DNA of 61,377 bases from SH-MAG3 sp035461245 (GCA_035461245.1 DATHVP010000032.1:1-61377); one strand, 5' to 3'; positions 1-9,158 are shown, numbered from the stretch's first letter. The notes: a model not told the origin generated them from the letters alone. Numbers and translations are program-made.

Positions 1-78
1 TATGGCATCCTCACAATGCCCCGGAGGTAGCTGCGCGGGTCGAGGCCAAGAGGTGGGATAGGTGCGCCCCCGCCGGCT

Positions 79-1875
79 TCAGCGTCCTCCTCCGCCACCC
101 CCTCCACCGCCGCCGCCGGACGAGCCGCCGCCGCCGGATCCTGAACTGCTGCCGGGCGGGCTCGACGCCGACGAGATCTGTGAGTTCAGGCTCGAACCCA
201 CCGCTTTGGTGAAGCCGCCGATGTCGCGGATGGGGCCGGAGCCGTGGTACCACGTCATGCGGCGGGCGGCCTCGGCGGCGGCCGCTGCACCGACGGCAAC
301 GGTGAACTTCTTCGTCCACGCGTCCTCGACCTCCAGCGCCATGGCGAAGGGCAGCAGCGCCTCGTAGCGCCCGGCGTCCAGCAGCGGCGGCTGATCGGGC
401 CCGGGCACGCGGGCGATGTCGTCCCGCTCGGCCACGCTCAGGTACATCCTCAGGCCCTCGATCTCGTCCAGCAGTGCCCTGCCCTCGGCCGTCGGCGCCT
501 GCACCAGGGTCGAGAACACGATGAGGGTGACGACCATGATGCCGACGCCGATGACGACGAACGGCAGGCCGGCTCCGTCGTTCGCGGCCGCCATGAAGAA
601 CGCGGCGAGGCCGAACAGGACTGCCATGCCGACGCCAATGGCCACGCTCTTCCTGTTCCGCTGGAAGTAGCGGCCGTGCAGCTGCCGGTCCAGGGCGGCC
701 TTGTGCCCACTTCGCGCCTCCTGCACATGCCGGACGGTCTCCGAGTTGGTGTTCTTCAACTCCAGCCGACGCCTGCCGCGGAAGAGTTGCTCGACGAGTG
801 TCAGCTGGGCTGGCAGCAGGACGGGCTTGACCTGCGTGGGCATGCCCGCCGCCGCCGTCATGCCGGGCCGTTCACTGTCGCCAGCTTCGGGCTCGGTCCG
901 CTCCAGCCACCACTGTTCGCGCAGGAATTTCTTCTCCGAGCCGATGTTCACCTGCCCGGCCACGGCCAGGCCGAGCACGTCCGCGGTAAAGCAGCGCATG
1001 TCGTATCGCATCCTGCGCATGAAGCGCAGGGCGCCGGGCGTGTAGTCGGCGGGCGGCTGATAGCGCGCAATGATGACACCGGCCCGGGGGTCGCGGCCGA
1101 CGCGGCGCCATTCCCGGATGGTGTAGACGAGGAGCGTCAGCACGCCGAGCAGGATGACGAGCACCGGCAGGTTGTCGCGCAGCAGCCAGCCTGCGCGCTG
1201 GGCCTGTGTCGGTTCGGCGACCACGCCCTTGGGGAATGTGAGGACCACCGTAAAGGCCTGGTGTGGCTGGAGCGGCTGTGTCAGCCGGTAGCGGGCGGTG
1301 CCGGGCGCGGGGATCTCGGCGGCGTAGTTCTGCTCCGTGGCGCCCTGGTAGCCGGTGTAGCCCTCCGCGCCCAGACTGTCCTGGGGCACGGGCCGCGGCA
1401 GCCTGACCACTGTCGTTCCGGAGAGGATGGGGAAGACCCAGCCGGCGCCGATGGCGTTCCAGTAGAGTTCATCGTGCCCGGCAAAGAACCCGAGCTGCCG
1501 GGACGTGCGGTATCGCAGGGTAAACGTATACTCCGCGGGCACGCGCAGTAAGTCATCGTTGCCGGTGTTGATGCGGATGCCGTTGCTGACGCGCTCCGTG
1601 AACCACGGCTCGGGCTGCCCGTCCCGTTCCACGCCGAGCACTTCAAAGTCCACGACGTAGCGGTTGCCGCGCCGGTCGCGGTAGCGTGTGGGGAAATCGC
1701 GGTAGATGCCGCGCCGGATCTGCGACCCCTCGGCCCGCACACGGATGTGTTCCGTCACGTCGAGGCGGCCGTCGGGCAGGATCGATACCTCGGTGTCGTA
1801 GGAGAGGATCTGCTCCTGTGCGAGGATTGGCCCGGCTGACGCCAGCAGGCAGAGCACGAACAGGAAGCGGATCAC
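79..1875 (-). CDS. DUF2207 family membrane protein with glycine-rich tail
   Basis: This is a predicted envelope protein of 598 aa with an N-terminal signal peptide (about residues 1-19, cleavage after ILA). An extracytoplasmic beta-rich DUF2207 domain follows (about 20-235; motifs RRGIYRDFPTRYRD and ELYWNAIGAGW). There is then a membrane segment near 240-258, a cytoplasmic stretch and a pair of membrane segments near 415-460. The last ~35 residues are almost only Ser and Gly, ending in a run of glycines, as in other DUF2207 (YciQ-like) proteins. The start is GTG at 1875, and it overlaps the lemA stop by 4 bp (GTGA), so the two are translationally coupled. DUF2207 proteins are often linked to LemA, but their biochemical role is unknown. 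The family call is firm; the function is not. Confidence 0.9.
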   Translation of the reverse strand: MIRFLFVLCLLASAGPILAQEQILSYDTEVSILPDGRLDVTEHIRVRAEGSQIRRGIYRDFPTRYRDRRGNRYVVDFEVLGVERDGQPEPWFTERVSNGIRINTGNDDLLRVPAEYTFTLRYRTSRQLGFFAGHDELYWNAIGAGWVFPILSGTTVVRLPRPVPQDSLGAEGYTGYQGATEQNYAAEIPAPGTARYRLTQPLQPHQAFTVVLTFPKGVVAEPTQAQRAGWLLRDNLPVLVILLGVLTLLVYTIREWRRVGRDPRAGVIIARYQPPADYTPGALRFMRRMRYDMRCFTADVLGLAVAGQVNIGSEKKFLREQWWLERTEPEAGDSERPGMTAAAGMPTQVKPVLLPAQLTLVEQLFRGRRRLELKNTNSETVRHVQEARSGHKAALDRQLHGRYFQRNRKSVAIGVGMAVLFGLAAFFMAAANDGAGLPFVVIGVGIMVVTLIVFSTLVQAPTAEGRALLDEIEGLRMYLSVAERDDIARVPGPDQPPLLDAGRYEALLPFAMALEVEDAWTKKFTVAVGAAAAAEAARRMTWYHGSGPIRDIGGFTKAVGSSLNSQISSASSPPGSSSGSGGGGSSGGGGGGGGGGGR

Positions 1876-2417
1876 GATTGCACCACGGACACGGCCCCGC
1901 GCTCGGCGGCGCCGGCCTGGAAGAACTCGGCCTCGCCAAAGCCGAAGGACCGCGCGACCAGCAGGTCCGGCACGCGCTGGATGCTCGTGTTGTAGTCGCG
2001 TACGGCGCCGTTGTAGAAACGGCGAGCGTACTGCAGATGGTCCTCTACCTCGACCAGCTGCTGCTGAAGCTGCGCAAAGTTGTCGCTGGCCTTCAGGTCG
2101 GGGTACGCCTCCTTCAGCGCAAACAGGCGGGACAGCGCCTGCTCCAGCGCCGTCTCAACAGTGCCGAGCTGGGCCGGGCTGGTGGTTGCCACGGCCTGCG
2201 CGCGCAGCTCCGTCACCGTCTGCAGCAGTCCCTTCTCATGCGCTGCATAACCCTGCACCGCGGCAACCAGCTGCGGCACCAGGTCGTGCCGCCGCATGAG
2301 TTGCACGTCGATATCGGCCCACGCCGTCCGCATCTGGTTGCGCAGCCGGACCAGTCGGTTGAATACGTATACTACCCAGGCCAGCAGGATGAGCGCTGCG
2401 GTGATCATGAGCCACAC
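1872..2417 (-). CDS. lemA: LemA family protein
   Basis: This is a small membrane-anchored protein with one N-terminal transmembrane helix (about residues 4-22). A helical LemA domain follows, with the typical NQMRTAWADIDVQLMRRHDL and LVPQLVAAVQGYAAHEKG segments. I prefer the GTG at 2417 (181 aa): a GGAG sits 6 nt upstream at 2424-2427. The alternatives are a TTG at 2459 without a clear ribosome site and an ATG at 2408. It overlaps the downstream DUF2207 gene by 4 bp. LemA proteins are helical bundle proteins of the cell envelope with no established biochemical activity. The conserved pairing with DUF2207 suggests a joint envelope role, which is inference. Confidence 0.9.
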   Translation of the reverse strand: MWLMITAALILLAWVVYVFNRLVRLRNQMRTAWADIDVQLMRRHDLVPQLVAAVQGYAAHEKGLLQTVTELRAQAVATTSPAQLGTVETALEQALSRLFALKEAYPDLKASDNFAQLQQQLVEVEDHLQYARRFYNGAVRDYNTSIQRVPDLLVARSFGFGEAEFFQAGAAERGAVSVVQS

Positions 2418-2745
2418 GGGCGTCTCCGAGGTCTCAGGGGAGTAGCGGCGCCGCGGCAATCACCGGCCGCGCGGCCGGCGCGCCGCCTGTAGGATAGCAC
2501 GCACTCCGGTCACCTACCAGAGCGCTGACGCGAGGCTCGGGTTCGACCTGTGTGGCGGAGGCAAATAGACCTGGGGTGCGTCAGGGGGCCGCACCGGAGC
2601 GGCGCGGCGGCACGCCGACGCCCAGGTGCAGGAGGTTGCGGGGGACGACCCGCGACCAGCAGACTGAGACGACACCACACGGAGCAGGATGACGGATGCG
2701 CGGTTCGGCGATGAGGCGGCTGGGGCTGTATTACGGGGAGCTGGC

Positions 2746-4002
2746 ATGAGCGGCAGTACCAGGCGGCTGGCAGTCCACCTGAACCCGCGTGCCGAGAAGG
2801 CGGTGAAGGCCGGGCACCCGTGGGTATTCGCCGATGGCATCCGGCGCCAGAGCGAGGGCGGTGTTGTCGGCGACCTGGCGGTGATCTTCGACCGGGCGAA
2901 CCGCTTCGCCGCCATCGGGTTGTATGACCCGGCATCGCCGATCCGCGTGCGCGTGCTGCACCACGGCTCACCCGAGACCATCGACCGGGACTGGTTCGTC
3001 GCACGCATCCGTGACGCATACGGGCGCCGCCAGCCACTCGAGCGCCAGGACACGACCGGGTTCCGCTGGGTGCACGGCGAGAACGACGGGCTGCCGGGCC
3101 TCATCGCTGACCGCTATGGCAGCAGCATCGTCGTGAAGCTGTACAGCCTCGCGTGGGCCCCTCACCTCGGCGCGGTACTCGCGGGCATCAGTGCCGTCAT
3201 GGATCCGGAGCGCGTCGTGCTGCGACTGAGCCGCGCGGTGCAGCGGGATGCCGCGGCGGCGCCCGAGGCCGCAGTGCACGGGGGTGAAGTGCTGCGGGAC
3301 GGTGCGGCGCTGCTCGGCGGGGTGCCAGCGCAGCCGGTGCTGTTCAAGGAGAACGGCATCACCTTCGAGGCTGACCTGCTGCGGGGGCAGAAGACGGGGT
3401 TCTTCCTCGACCAGCGCGACAACCGCGCGCGCGTCGAGAAGTATGCCGCGGGCGCATCCGTGCTCAACGTCTTTGCCTATACCGGCGGGTTCTCGGTTTA
3501 CGCCGCCCGGGGTGGCGCGCACTCAGTGACGAGCCTGGATGCCAGTGCGCCCGCGCTGGTGGCCGCGGAGCGCAACTTCCAGCACAATCGCTCGCACCCC
3601 GCGGTCGCAGCGGCTCGCCACCGTGCGCTGGTGGGCGACGCTTTCGAGCTGTTGCCGGAACTGCATGCGCGCGGCGAGCAATTCGACATCGTCATCCTCG
3701 ATCCGCCGTCATTCGCGAAGGCGCGGGCGGAAGTCAATCGCGCGCTGGCAAGCTATGCCCGCATCGTGCGCATGGGCCTCGACCTGGTCGCGCACCGCGG
3801 CCTGCTCGTCGCCGCGTCGTGCTCGAGCCGTATCAGCGCGGATCGATTCCGTCACGTCGTCGAGGAGACAGCCCGTGGCGCCCGGCGCCCCCTGCGCGTC
3901 GAGCAGCAGACCGGCCACGCCCTCGATCATCCCATCGCTTTCGCCGAGGGCGCGTACCTGAAGTGCATCTTCGCGCGCGTCGGCGGCCACCCGCCGGGAT
4001 AA
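2746..4002 (+). CDS. RlmI-like class I SAM-dependent rRNA (cytosine) methyltransferase
   Basis: This 418-aa protein has an N-terminal PUA-like RNA-binding domain (about residues 8-80, with AGHPWVFADGI) and a C-terminal Rossmann methyltransferase domain. SAM-binding motif I is NVFAYTGGFSVYAARGG; further motifs are DPPSFAK and the SCSSR loop, whose Cys is the likely catalytic nucleophile. In E. coli, RlmI makes m5C1962 in 23S rRNA, and a similar reaction is inferred here. I choose the ATG at 2746 because GGGGAG lies 5 nt upstream at 2735-2740 and family homology begins there. An in-frame ATG at 2689 would add 19 atypical residues. The gene is divergent from lemA and apparently monocistronic. 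Confidence 0.88.
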   Translation: MSGSTRRLAVHLNPRAEKAVKAGHPWVFADGIRRQSEGGVVGDLAVIFDRANRFAAIGLYDPASPIRVRVLHHGSPETIDRDWFVARIRDAYGRRQPLERQDTTGFRWVHGENDGLPGLIADRYGSSIVVKLYSLAWAPHLGAVLAGISAVMDPERVVLRLSRAVQRDAAAAPEAAVHGGEVLRDGAALLGGVPAQPVLFKENGITFEADLLRGQKTGFFLDQRDNRARVEKYAAGASVLNVFAYTGGFSVYAARGGAHSVTSLDASAPALVAAERNFQHNRSHPAVAAARHRALVGDAFELLPELHARGEQFDIVILDPPSFAKARAEVNRALASYARIVRMGLDLVAHRGLLVAASCSSRISADRFRHVVEETARGARRPLRVEQQTGHALDHPIAFAEGAYLKCIFARVGGHPPG

Positions 4003-4174
4003 CCCAGAGCCCGTTTCGGGGGGGGCTGAGTGGGTGCTCGGATTCCAGTGCACCGCCGGCGCTAGCGGGCGTCCATCGCACGGTACTTGCATGGTGGGTC
4101 AACGCCGGGGTGTCTCACCGGGAGTCGATCCCGGTCGCGGTCTCTCCCCGGTTCTCAAAACAGGGAGGCAATCC

Positions 4175-4471
4175 ATGCGCTCCACCCGTTCGATCCTGGT
4201 CGCTGTGCTGGCATTCACGATGGCGGCCGTGCCCGCCGCCCATGCCCAACAATCCACCGCATCGGGCTCGGCGGGGCCTGACCCGACCATCCGCCTGGAA
4301 CGGGTGTCGCCGACGTTGAAAGCCCCAGAGCCTGCAAGCGCTCGGGTCGTCGCTGAATCGAGGCATGAAAACGCAGAGACGGCCGCGATGCGGGAGCCCA
4401 GTGCGCGCACGGTGCTCGCCGTCGTGGGGGCAGCGGTTCTCGTCATCGCGCTGATCGCGCTGATAAGGTAA
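4175..4471 (+). CDS. Small secreted protein with C-terminal membrane anchor
   Basis: This 98-aa protein is not from a family I recognise. It has a clear Sec signal peptide (residues 1-24, ending AAHA before QQ), a short hydrophilic middle rich in Ala, Ser and Glu, and a C-terminal hydrophobic helix (about 78-97, TVLAVVGAAVLVIALIALIR). That predicts an exported protein held in the inner membrane by its tail. The start at 4175 has a GGGAGG ribosome site 6 nt upstream (4163-4168). In-frame codons from 4034 lack one and would hide the signal peptide. It lies 52 bp before another single-helix membrane protein on the same strand, so the two may form a unit. Function unknown. Confidence 0.7.
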   Translation: MRSTRSILVAVLAFTMAAVPAAHAQQSTASGSAGPDPTIRLERVSPTLKAPEPASARVVAESRHENAETAAMREPSARTVLAVVGAAVLVIALIALIR

Positions 4472-4523
4472 TGCCCCCTCGCTCCAGCCAGGATGCGGCG
4501 TCGGGTAGATTGCGGGCATTGGC

Positions 4524-5030
4524 ATGACCCGGGATCAGTGGCGCTGGGTGGGCCTGGCGGTGTTTCTGGCCCTTGCGGTGGGCGCCGTGCTCTACTTCGG
4601 TGGTCGCTGGCAGGAACGTAGCTATGCGGCAGACGAGCGCGCGGAGCGGATCGAGGAACTCGACGCCGTGCGGTCGGACCTTGCCGCTGCGCAGGACCGG
4701 ATCCGGCTGCTCCGCGCACGGTCCCTGCTCTTCGAGACCGCCCTGGACCTGGATCGGCGCAATTTCGGTACTGCCAATGCGCACCTGCACGCAGCGGCCG
4801 CCGAGCTCGAGGCCGTGCGCGAAAGCGTCTCCGACATGGACACCCAGGCCCTGCAGGCGCTTCAACGTGACATCGCGGCCACGGACCTCAGCCTGGCAAC
4901 CGATCTGGAAGTACAACGCACACGGGTCCTGGACTTCCTGGCTCGGCTGGACGCGCTGCTGCCGGAGGAGCAAGTCGGACCCTCCGCCACTGAGCGTCCA
5001 GAACCCCCGATGAGGGACACCACTGGCTGA
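4524..5030 (+). CDS. Membrane-anchored coiled-coil protein, hypothetical
   Basis: This is a 168-aa protein with one N-terminal transmembrane helix (about residues 8-27). A long helical stretch rich in Ala, Glu, Leu and Arg follows (about 33-145), whose heptad-like spacing suggests a coiled coil. The end is proline-rich and hydrophilic. I recognise no enzyme motif. Composition and topology recall small structural or scaffold proteins of the envelope, but no family can be named. It follows the preceding small membrane protein by 52 bp. A 426-bp gene-free stretch lies after it. Confidence 0.65.
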   Translation: MTRDQWRWVGLAVFLALAVGAVLYFGGRWQERSYAADERAERIEELDAVRSDLAAAQDRIRLLRARSLLFETALDLDRRNFGTANAHLHAAAAELEAVRESVSDMDTQALQALQRDIAATDLSLATDLEVQRTRVLDFLARLDALLPEEQVGPSATERPEPPMRDTTG

Positions 5031-5456
5031 TCGCCCGTCCACGCCCGCACCGCCGTACTGAAGAAGTCTCGGTTGAGGTTCCCGGGTCTCTCCGGGATGC
5101 CGGGTCCGGTGTCCCACACGCTGAGCGCGATGGCGCCGCCGCCGCCCGACAGCGGGCCACCATGACGGACATCTGCGCGGCCCCCAACCCGGCGGCAATG
5201 AGACAGGATCGTCGCAGTCATGCCCGGGAGCGGGTCTTCAGGTTCCTCTGACCTGGACGACGCGGTCAGCCAGCCGTATGGATGACCCGGGTTGTGTCCC
5301 TACCTCCGACACTCAGGCGGAGCACCGGCCAGCGCCGGGTCCGGATCACCTCGCAGGTGCTACAGGGGAACGTTCATCGTGCGGTCGGTATGGATGGCCC
5401 GATAATCGCATCGTCAACCGGTGCCCCTCCACCAACCGACGTTGGCCCCTGGAGCG
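5031..5456. other. Gene-poor interval with a possible histidine-kinase ATPase relic
   Basis: No convincing intact gene is seen in these 426 bp. On the minus strand at about 5080-5165, one frame reads ALSVWDTGPGIPERPG, which closely resembles the G1 box of histidine-kinase HATPase domains. The flanking residues do not continue the domain (no N box, no G2 box), so this may be a decayed fragment or chance. The frame also runs into the real plus-strand gene ending at 5030. The plus strand just before 5457 probably holds the promoter and leader of the downstream lipoprotein gene. Confidence 0.3.
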
Positions 5457-6581
5457 ATGATGCGCGGACTGGTTCTATTGGCACTGGCGGCTGTGGTCGC
5501 GACCTCGTGCGACCGGGTACGGTCACTTCTCGGCGACGCGGAACGCGAGCCGCAGCTGGCGTTCTCCCTCGAGATGTCAGACGTGCTGGACTGGGGCGGC
5601 ATCAGCGACGTCGTGCTGACGCTCACGAACCAGGATACGGTGCCCGCCGGGGACATCGATGTCGAATTCTACTTCCCATCGTGGATGGAGTTCAGCTCTG
5701 TCGAGCCATCGAATACCGAAGTGACCATGCTCAGTTCGGGCGGTGAGACCCGGCTGACCTACGGCCTGGGTGAGCCGCCGCTCCAGCCCGGCGAGACGCG
5801 GACGATCATCCAGAGTGTTCGGGTGCCGCCGCGCGGCGAAGTGGCCGGTGTCGCGTCACCCGCCGATCCCCCCGCCGTGAGCGATACCGCGGTTGCCGCT
5901 GATACTTCGGTGGTCCCCGATACTTCGGCCGTCGTGGATACCTCTGACGTCGGCGCCGGTACCGCGAGGGGTACAGGCGCAGTGCCCAGCAACCGTACGA
6001 TGCGTGCGCGACTCGTCTCCAGGGATGGCCGACAGCTGGGTGCGGAGGTTCGAGCGCTCATGCCGTTCCGCGGCGCGGACAACACTGCGGCCCTCCCCAC
6101 CGCCGGCAGAGTCGAGGCCAGCATCGAGGGTGAGGGTGTCGGCCCGGTCAGGCTGGGCGCGCCGCTCGCGAGTGTGCGTGCCGCCGTGCCGACCGCCCGT
6201 GACACGACATTCGCTCTGGCCGACGGCCCGCGGGTGAACGGGCTCGTAGTACCCCTCCACAATGGCCCGACCGTGCTGGTCTCGCTCGTGAACGACGGCG
6301 TTGACCGCATCATCGTCCGCGATGCCGGTATCCAGACCGAGCTTGGCCATGGCGTGGGCTCCACATTCCAGCAGCTGCGACAGTCGTATGGTAACCATTG
6401 CAGCCTGGCGATACCCGGCGGCCGCACCGGGGTGCGCTTCACGAACCTGCGCGGCGTCACGTTCATCTTCGAGGGTGCGTCCGTACCCGCGGACACGACT
6501 ACCGTTGGGGCGAGTCCGGTCGTGCCCGAGGGCGCACAGGTGCGCGAACTATGGGTGCAGCGGTCCGCTGCCGGCTGCTGA
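5457..6581 (+). CDS. Putative lipoprotein with Asp-Thr-Ser repeats, hypothetical
   Basis: This protein has about 374 aa. The N-terminus (LALAAVVATSC) looks like a lipoprotein signal with Cys near residue 18, although position -3 is Ala rather than the usual Leu. Residues about 30-130 look like an Ig-like or DUF11/CARDB-type module (DVVLTLTNQDTV...LQPGETRTI). A low-complexity linker at about 140-170 repeats the pattern DTSxV or DTAV. The C-terminal ~140 residues contain a 'GVGPVRLGAPLASVRAAVP' segment of a type often seen in secreted bacterial proteins of unknown role. GGAG at 5451-5454 supports a start at 5457 or, with better spacing, at 5460. It converges with the asparaginase gene, leaving only 19 bp between stops. 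No enzymatic function can be assigned. Confidence 0.72.
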   Translation: MMRGLVLLALAAVVATSCDRVRSLLGDAEREPQLAFSLEMSDVLDWGGISDVVLTLTNQDTVPAGDIDVEFYFPSWMEFSSVEPSNTEVTMLSSGGETRLTYGLGEPPLQPGETRTIIQSVRVPPRGEVAGVASPADPPAVSDTAVAADTSVVPDTSAVVDTSDVGAGTARGTGAVPSNRTMRARLVSRDGRQLGAEVRALMPFRGADNTAALPTAGRVEASIEGEGVGPVRLGAPLASVRAAVPTARDTTFALADGPRVNGLVVPLHNGPTVLVSLVNDGVDRIIVRDAGIQTELGHGVGSTFQQLRQSYGNHCSLAIPGGRTGVRFTNLRGVTFIFEGASVPADTTTVGASPVVPEGAQVRELWVQRSAAGC

Positions 6582-6600
6582 CCAGGAGCAGAGGGCTGGC

Positions 6601-7698
6601 TTACCGGCTCCCGTCGGTGAGGGCGCCGCGCTGCAGCACCTGCCATTCCTGATCACTCAGTTCGGAAAACCAGGCGCGTACCTGCTGGGCGTCGTCGCTG
6701 AAGGCCATGGAGAGCAGCAGGAGCAGCCGCGCCTTCTGCGGCAGCAGGTTGTGACCGCCGGAGCGAAGGCGCTGCGTGCTGACGAAGATCACGCCGCGCT
6801 CCTGGGCGGCCTGGCGTGCTTCGCGGCTGATGCCACCCGCAGCCGTGACGATCCCCCTCACACCTGCCTCGGCGAAGGCCAGCACCGCTTCATCGAGGCG
6901 GGCGCCCTGGTAACCGATCAGCACCTCGGTACGGGGCAGGTCGGTCGCGGAGACCAGCCGCAGGTCGAAGGGGGTGCGCCACTCATCCTGGTCGTTGCAA
7001 TACTGCACGCGCGGCGGTGCCCGGTGTGTTCGCACACGGGTCCCGTCCACTGAGCCCAGTGCGCCGAGCCGCCTGGAAATAAAGGTGTCCAGGCGCGCGC
7101 CATCGGACTTCCAGACGTCCTTGGCCGCATGGAACTCATCGTTCAGCATGATGACGGTACCGAAGCAGGTGGTCGCGCCGCTCGCGGCGAGGACGATGGC
7201 GTTGAAGAGGTTGGCCTGGGCGTCGGAGCCGATGACCGTCCACGGCCGCATGGCGCCCGTCAGGACGACCGGCTTCCGGCTGCGCACCGTCAGGTCCATG
7301 AAGTAGGCGAACTCCTCCATCGTGTCGGTCCCGGTGGTCACCACCACGGCGTCAGCGGTCTGGAGGGCCTCGTCGATAGCGAGGGACAGCCGGTGGTAGT
7401 CGGCGACGGTGTACGCACCGGAGGCACGATTATCGAACTGGATGCTCGTGACGTCGGCCACGGCGTCGATCTCCGGCCTCAGGTCCTCGACCATGTCCGC
7501 GATCTCGAGCTGGCCCGCGCGGTAGCTCTGGTAGCTCGTGCGCGTCGTGGACGTTCCCGCGATGGTGCCGCCGGTGCCGATCACCGTGACTCGCGGCGGC
7601 GCATCCTGAGCTGCCAGGTCGGTGACGAGGAACAGTGCGGTGAAGGGGATCAGCGCGGCCGGGAGGAGCATGCGCCGGAGGAGGGTCCGCATCAACAT
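6601..7698 (-). CDS. Secreted type II L-asparaginase
   Basis: This enzyme hydrolyses L-asparagine to aspartate and ammonia, probably outside the cytoplasm. The 365-aa form starting at 7698 has a signal peptide (about residues 1-30, LPAALIPFTALFLVTDLAAQ) and a GGAAGGA ribosome site just upstream. A longer frame to 7788 lacks this. Family signatures are the first catalytic Thr loop (VIGTGGTIAGTS), the second Thr-Asp motif (VVTTGTDTMEEFAY) and LTGAMRP with downstream SDAQANL. Length matches bacterial type II enzymes plus a leader. It sits on the same strand as the AI-2E-family permease and pdxH upstream, but 234 bp separate it, so it probably has its own promoter. Confidence 0.92.
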   Translation of the reverse strand: MLMRTLLRRMLLPAALIPFTALFLVTDLAAQDAPPRVTVIGTGGTIAGTSTTRTSYQSYRAGQLEIADMVEDLRPEIDAVADVTSIQFDNRASGAYTVADYHRLSLAIDEALQTADAVVVTTGTDTMEEFAYFMDLTVRSRKPVVLTGAMRPWTVIGSDAQANLFNAIVLAASGATTCFGTVIMLNDEFHAAKDVWKSDGARLDTFISRRLGALGSVDGTRVRTHRAPPRVQYCNDQDEWRTPFDLRLVSATDLPRTEVLIGYQGARLDEAVLAFAEAGVRGIVTAAGGISREARQAAQERGVIFVSTQRLRSGGHNLLPQKARLLLLLSMAFSDDAQQVRAWFSELSDQEWQVLQRGALTDGSR

Positions 7699-7932
7699 GT
7701 TTCGTCCTTCCCTGATGGTCGGAAGGGGCTCGCCGCCCCGCGTCGCACCAAAGTAGAACGAGCACTCGCGCCCGTCGAGGCGGCGCACGGGTGACCGGGG
7801 TGTCGTCGGGGAGGTGTCATGCTTCCCGATTCAGCTCAGCAGTGGCATGGTCCACGGCCCACCACAAGGGCCGACGGCCGGCGCGCGTCCGCGCGTGGCT
7901 TTTCGGCAACCGGGCGGCGGCAGGCCTCCGCC

Positions 7933-9075
7933 TCAGGGCGCAGGAAGGGTGGAATGCGTCACTGGCTGAGGTTCCCCCAGGTCAGGACGATCGGTCGGCC
8001 CGAAGGCCAGGTCCTGGATGAATACGGTGAGCGGCACCGCCAGGATGGCGCCGGTGGGCCCGAGCACCCATGCCCAGAAGATCACGGACAGGAAGCTGAG
8101 CAGCGGCGAAATCTTCATCTGCCGGCCAATGAAGCGGGGCCCGATGACGTTGTCCAGCAGTGTGTTGATGACCTGGTAACCCGCGAACACTGCAAGCGCG
8201 CTGACCCAGCCCTTGCCGAGGAGCGCGAGGAGCATCGGAGGCAGCATGGATAGCGCGAAGCCGATGTTGGGTACGAAGCTGAGCAGGAAGGACAGCACGG
8301 CCCACAGGAGTGCGTATTCAACGCCGATGATGAGGAGGAGCAGGTAGTTCAGCAACGCCGTTCCCAGCCCGAGCACACTGCGCACCGCCATGTAGCTGCG
8401 GATGGTCCCCGCGAACGTGAGAAAACGGGCCGCCAGCGGGCTGTGATCGAGAGCCTGCCGGCTCGCGCGCCGCTCCAGTTCCCACATCCCGCCCAGCATG
8501 AAGGCGAAGATGAAGAGGGTCAGGACCAGGTTGCCGAACCCGCCGGCCACGGCGCCGGAGATGTCCAGCACCGTTCCCGCCACCGCGGGCCCGGTAAGCG
8601 CGGACTCCACGTAGGCGGCGGCATTGATGCCACGGTCGGCAAGCTGCCGGGTTATCGAATCCAGCAGTGTCTGGAGTTCAGTGTAGTAGCGGGGCAGCTC
8701 CAGAGCGAGCTGGCGCAGTGACACACCGACAAAGCCGAGGAGGGCGAGACCGCCGAGGACTACGAAAAGGACCACGATCGCAACGGCGAAGCCGCCCAGC
8801 CGCCGCAGCCGGTGCAGAAGCGGCTGGAGCAGCAGGGCGAGGAAGCCGGCCATCAGGACCGGATTCAGCACGTTTGAGATGGCTCGCGCACCCGACACAA
8901 CGACGACGGTGCACGCGGCGACGAACAGTACGAGGATTATGCGCCGCCAGCTTGGCGACAGATCGTGCAGCGCCTCGAGTTTCAATTCGTGCCCCAGGAC
9001 CCGGGAGAACGGCGTCCCCGCCGCCGGCTTCGCGCCGGCCCGTGAGCAGGTCAGCACCTCCGGCTGCGGAAACAT
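7933..9075 (-). CDS. AI-2E family transporter (PerM-like permease)
   Basis: This is a 380-aa integral membrane protein with about 7-8 hydrophobic helices. The order is two helices near the N-terminus (ILVLFVAACTVVVVSGA and NPVLMAGFLALLLQPLL), one more helix, a soluble amphipathic segment and a C-terminal helical block. The block holds the typical FVPNIGFALSMLPPMLLALL and LLDNVIGPRFIGRQMKISPL segments. These match the AI-2E/PerM family, whose substrates vary (autoinducer-2 export, Na+/H+ exchange), so the substrate is unknown. The ATG at 9075 is preceded by GGCGGA; the frame upstream (to 9186) reads through the end of pdxH and is unlikely to be used. It lies 83 bp downstream of pdxH. Confidence 0.88.
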   Translation of the reverse strand: MFPQPEVLTCSRAGAKPAAGTPFSRVLGHELKLEALHDLSPSWRRIILVLFVAACTVVVVSGARAISNVLNPVLMAGFLALLLQPLLHRLRRLGGFAVAIVVLFVVLGGLALLGFVGVSLRQLALELPRYYTELQTLLDSITRQLADRGINAAAYVESALTGPAVAGTVLDISGAVAGGFGNLVLTLFIFAFMLGGMWELERRASRQALDHSPLAARFLTFAGTIRSYMAVRSVLGLGTALLNYLLLLIIGVEYALLWAVLSFLLSFVPNIGFALSMLPPMLLALLGKGWVSALAVFAGYQVINTLLDNVIGPRFIGRQMKISPLLSFLSVIFWAWVLGPTGAILAVPLTVFIQDLAFGPTDRPDLGEPQPVTHSTLPAP

Positions 9076-9158
9076 AGATCCGCCGATCCGCGCCTGACAA
9101 CCAGGGCGGTACCTCGTCCGCGCTGTCGCCAGCCGGTGGCAGGGGTTCCGAACGGGTC

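Noticed and set aside
79..180. GC-rich trinucleotide-like repeats
   Set aside because: They are simply the coding sequence of the Ser/Gly tail of the DUF2207 protein, not an independent repeat.
244..1551. Plus-strand frame opposite the DUF2207 gene
   Set aside because: Shadow of the DUF2207 gene, Arg/His/Gly-rich with no domain.
4100..4145. Possible tRNA T-arm (CCGGG-AGTCGAT-CCCGG)
   Set aside because: The 7-nt loop lacks the TTC motif and no acceptor, D or anticodon arms can be built around it.
5278..5746. Plus-strand frames crossing the start of the lipoprotein gene
   Set aside because: No ribosome site, composition is not coding-like and they overlap the lipoprotein gene out of frame.
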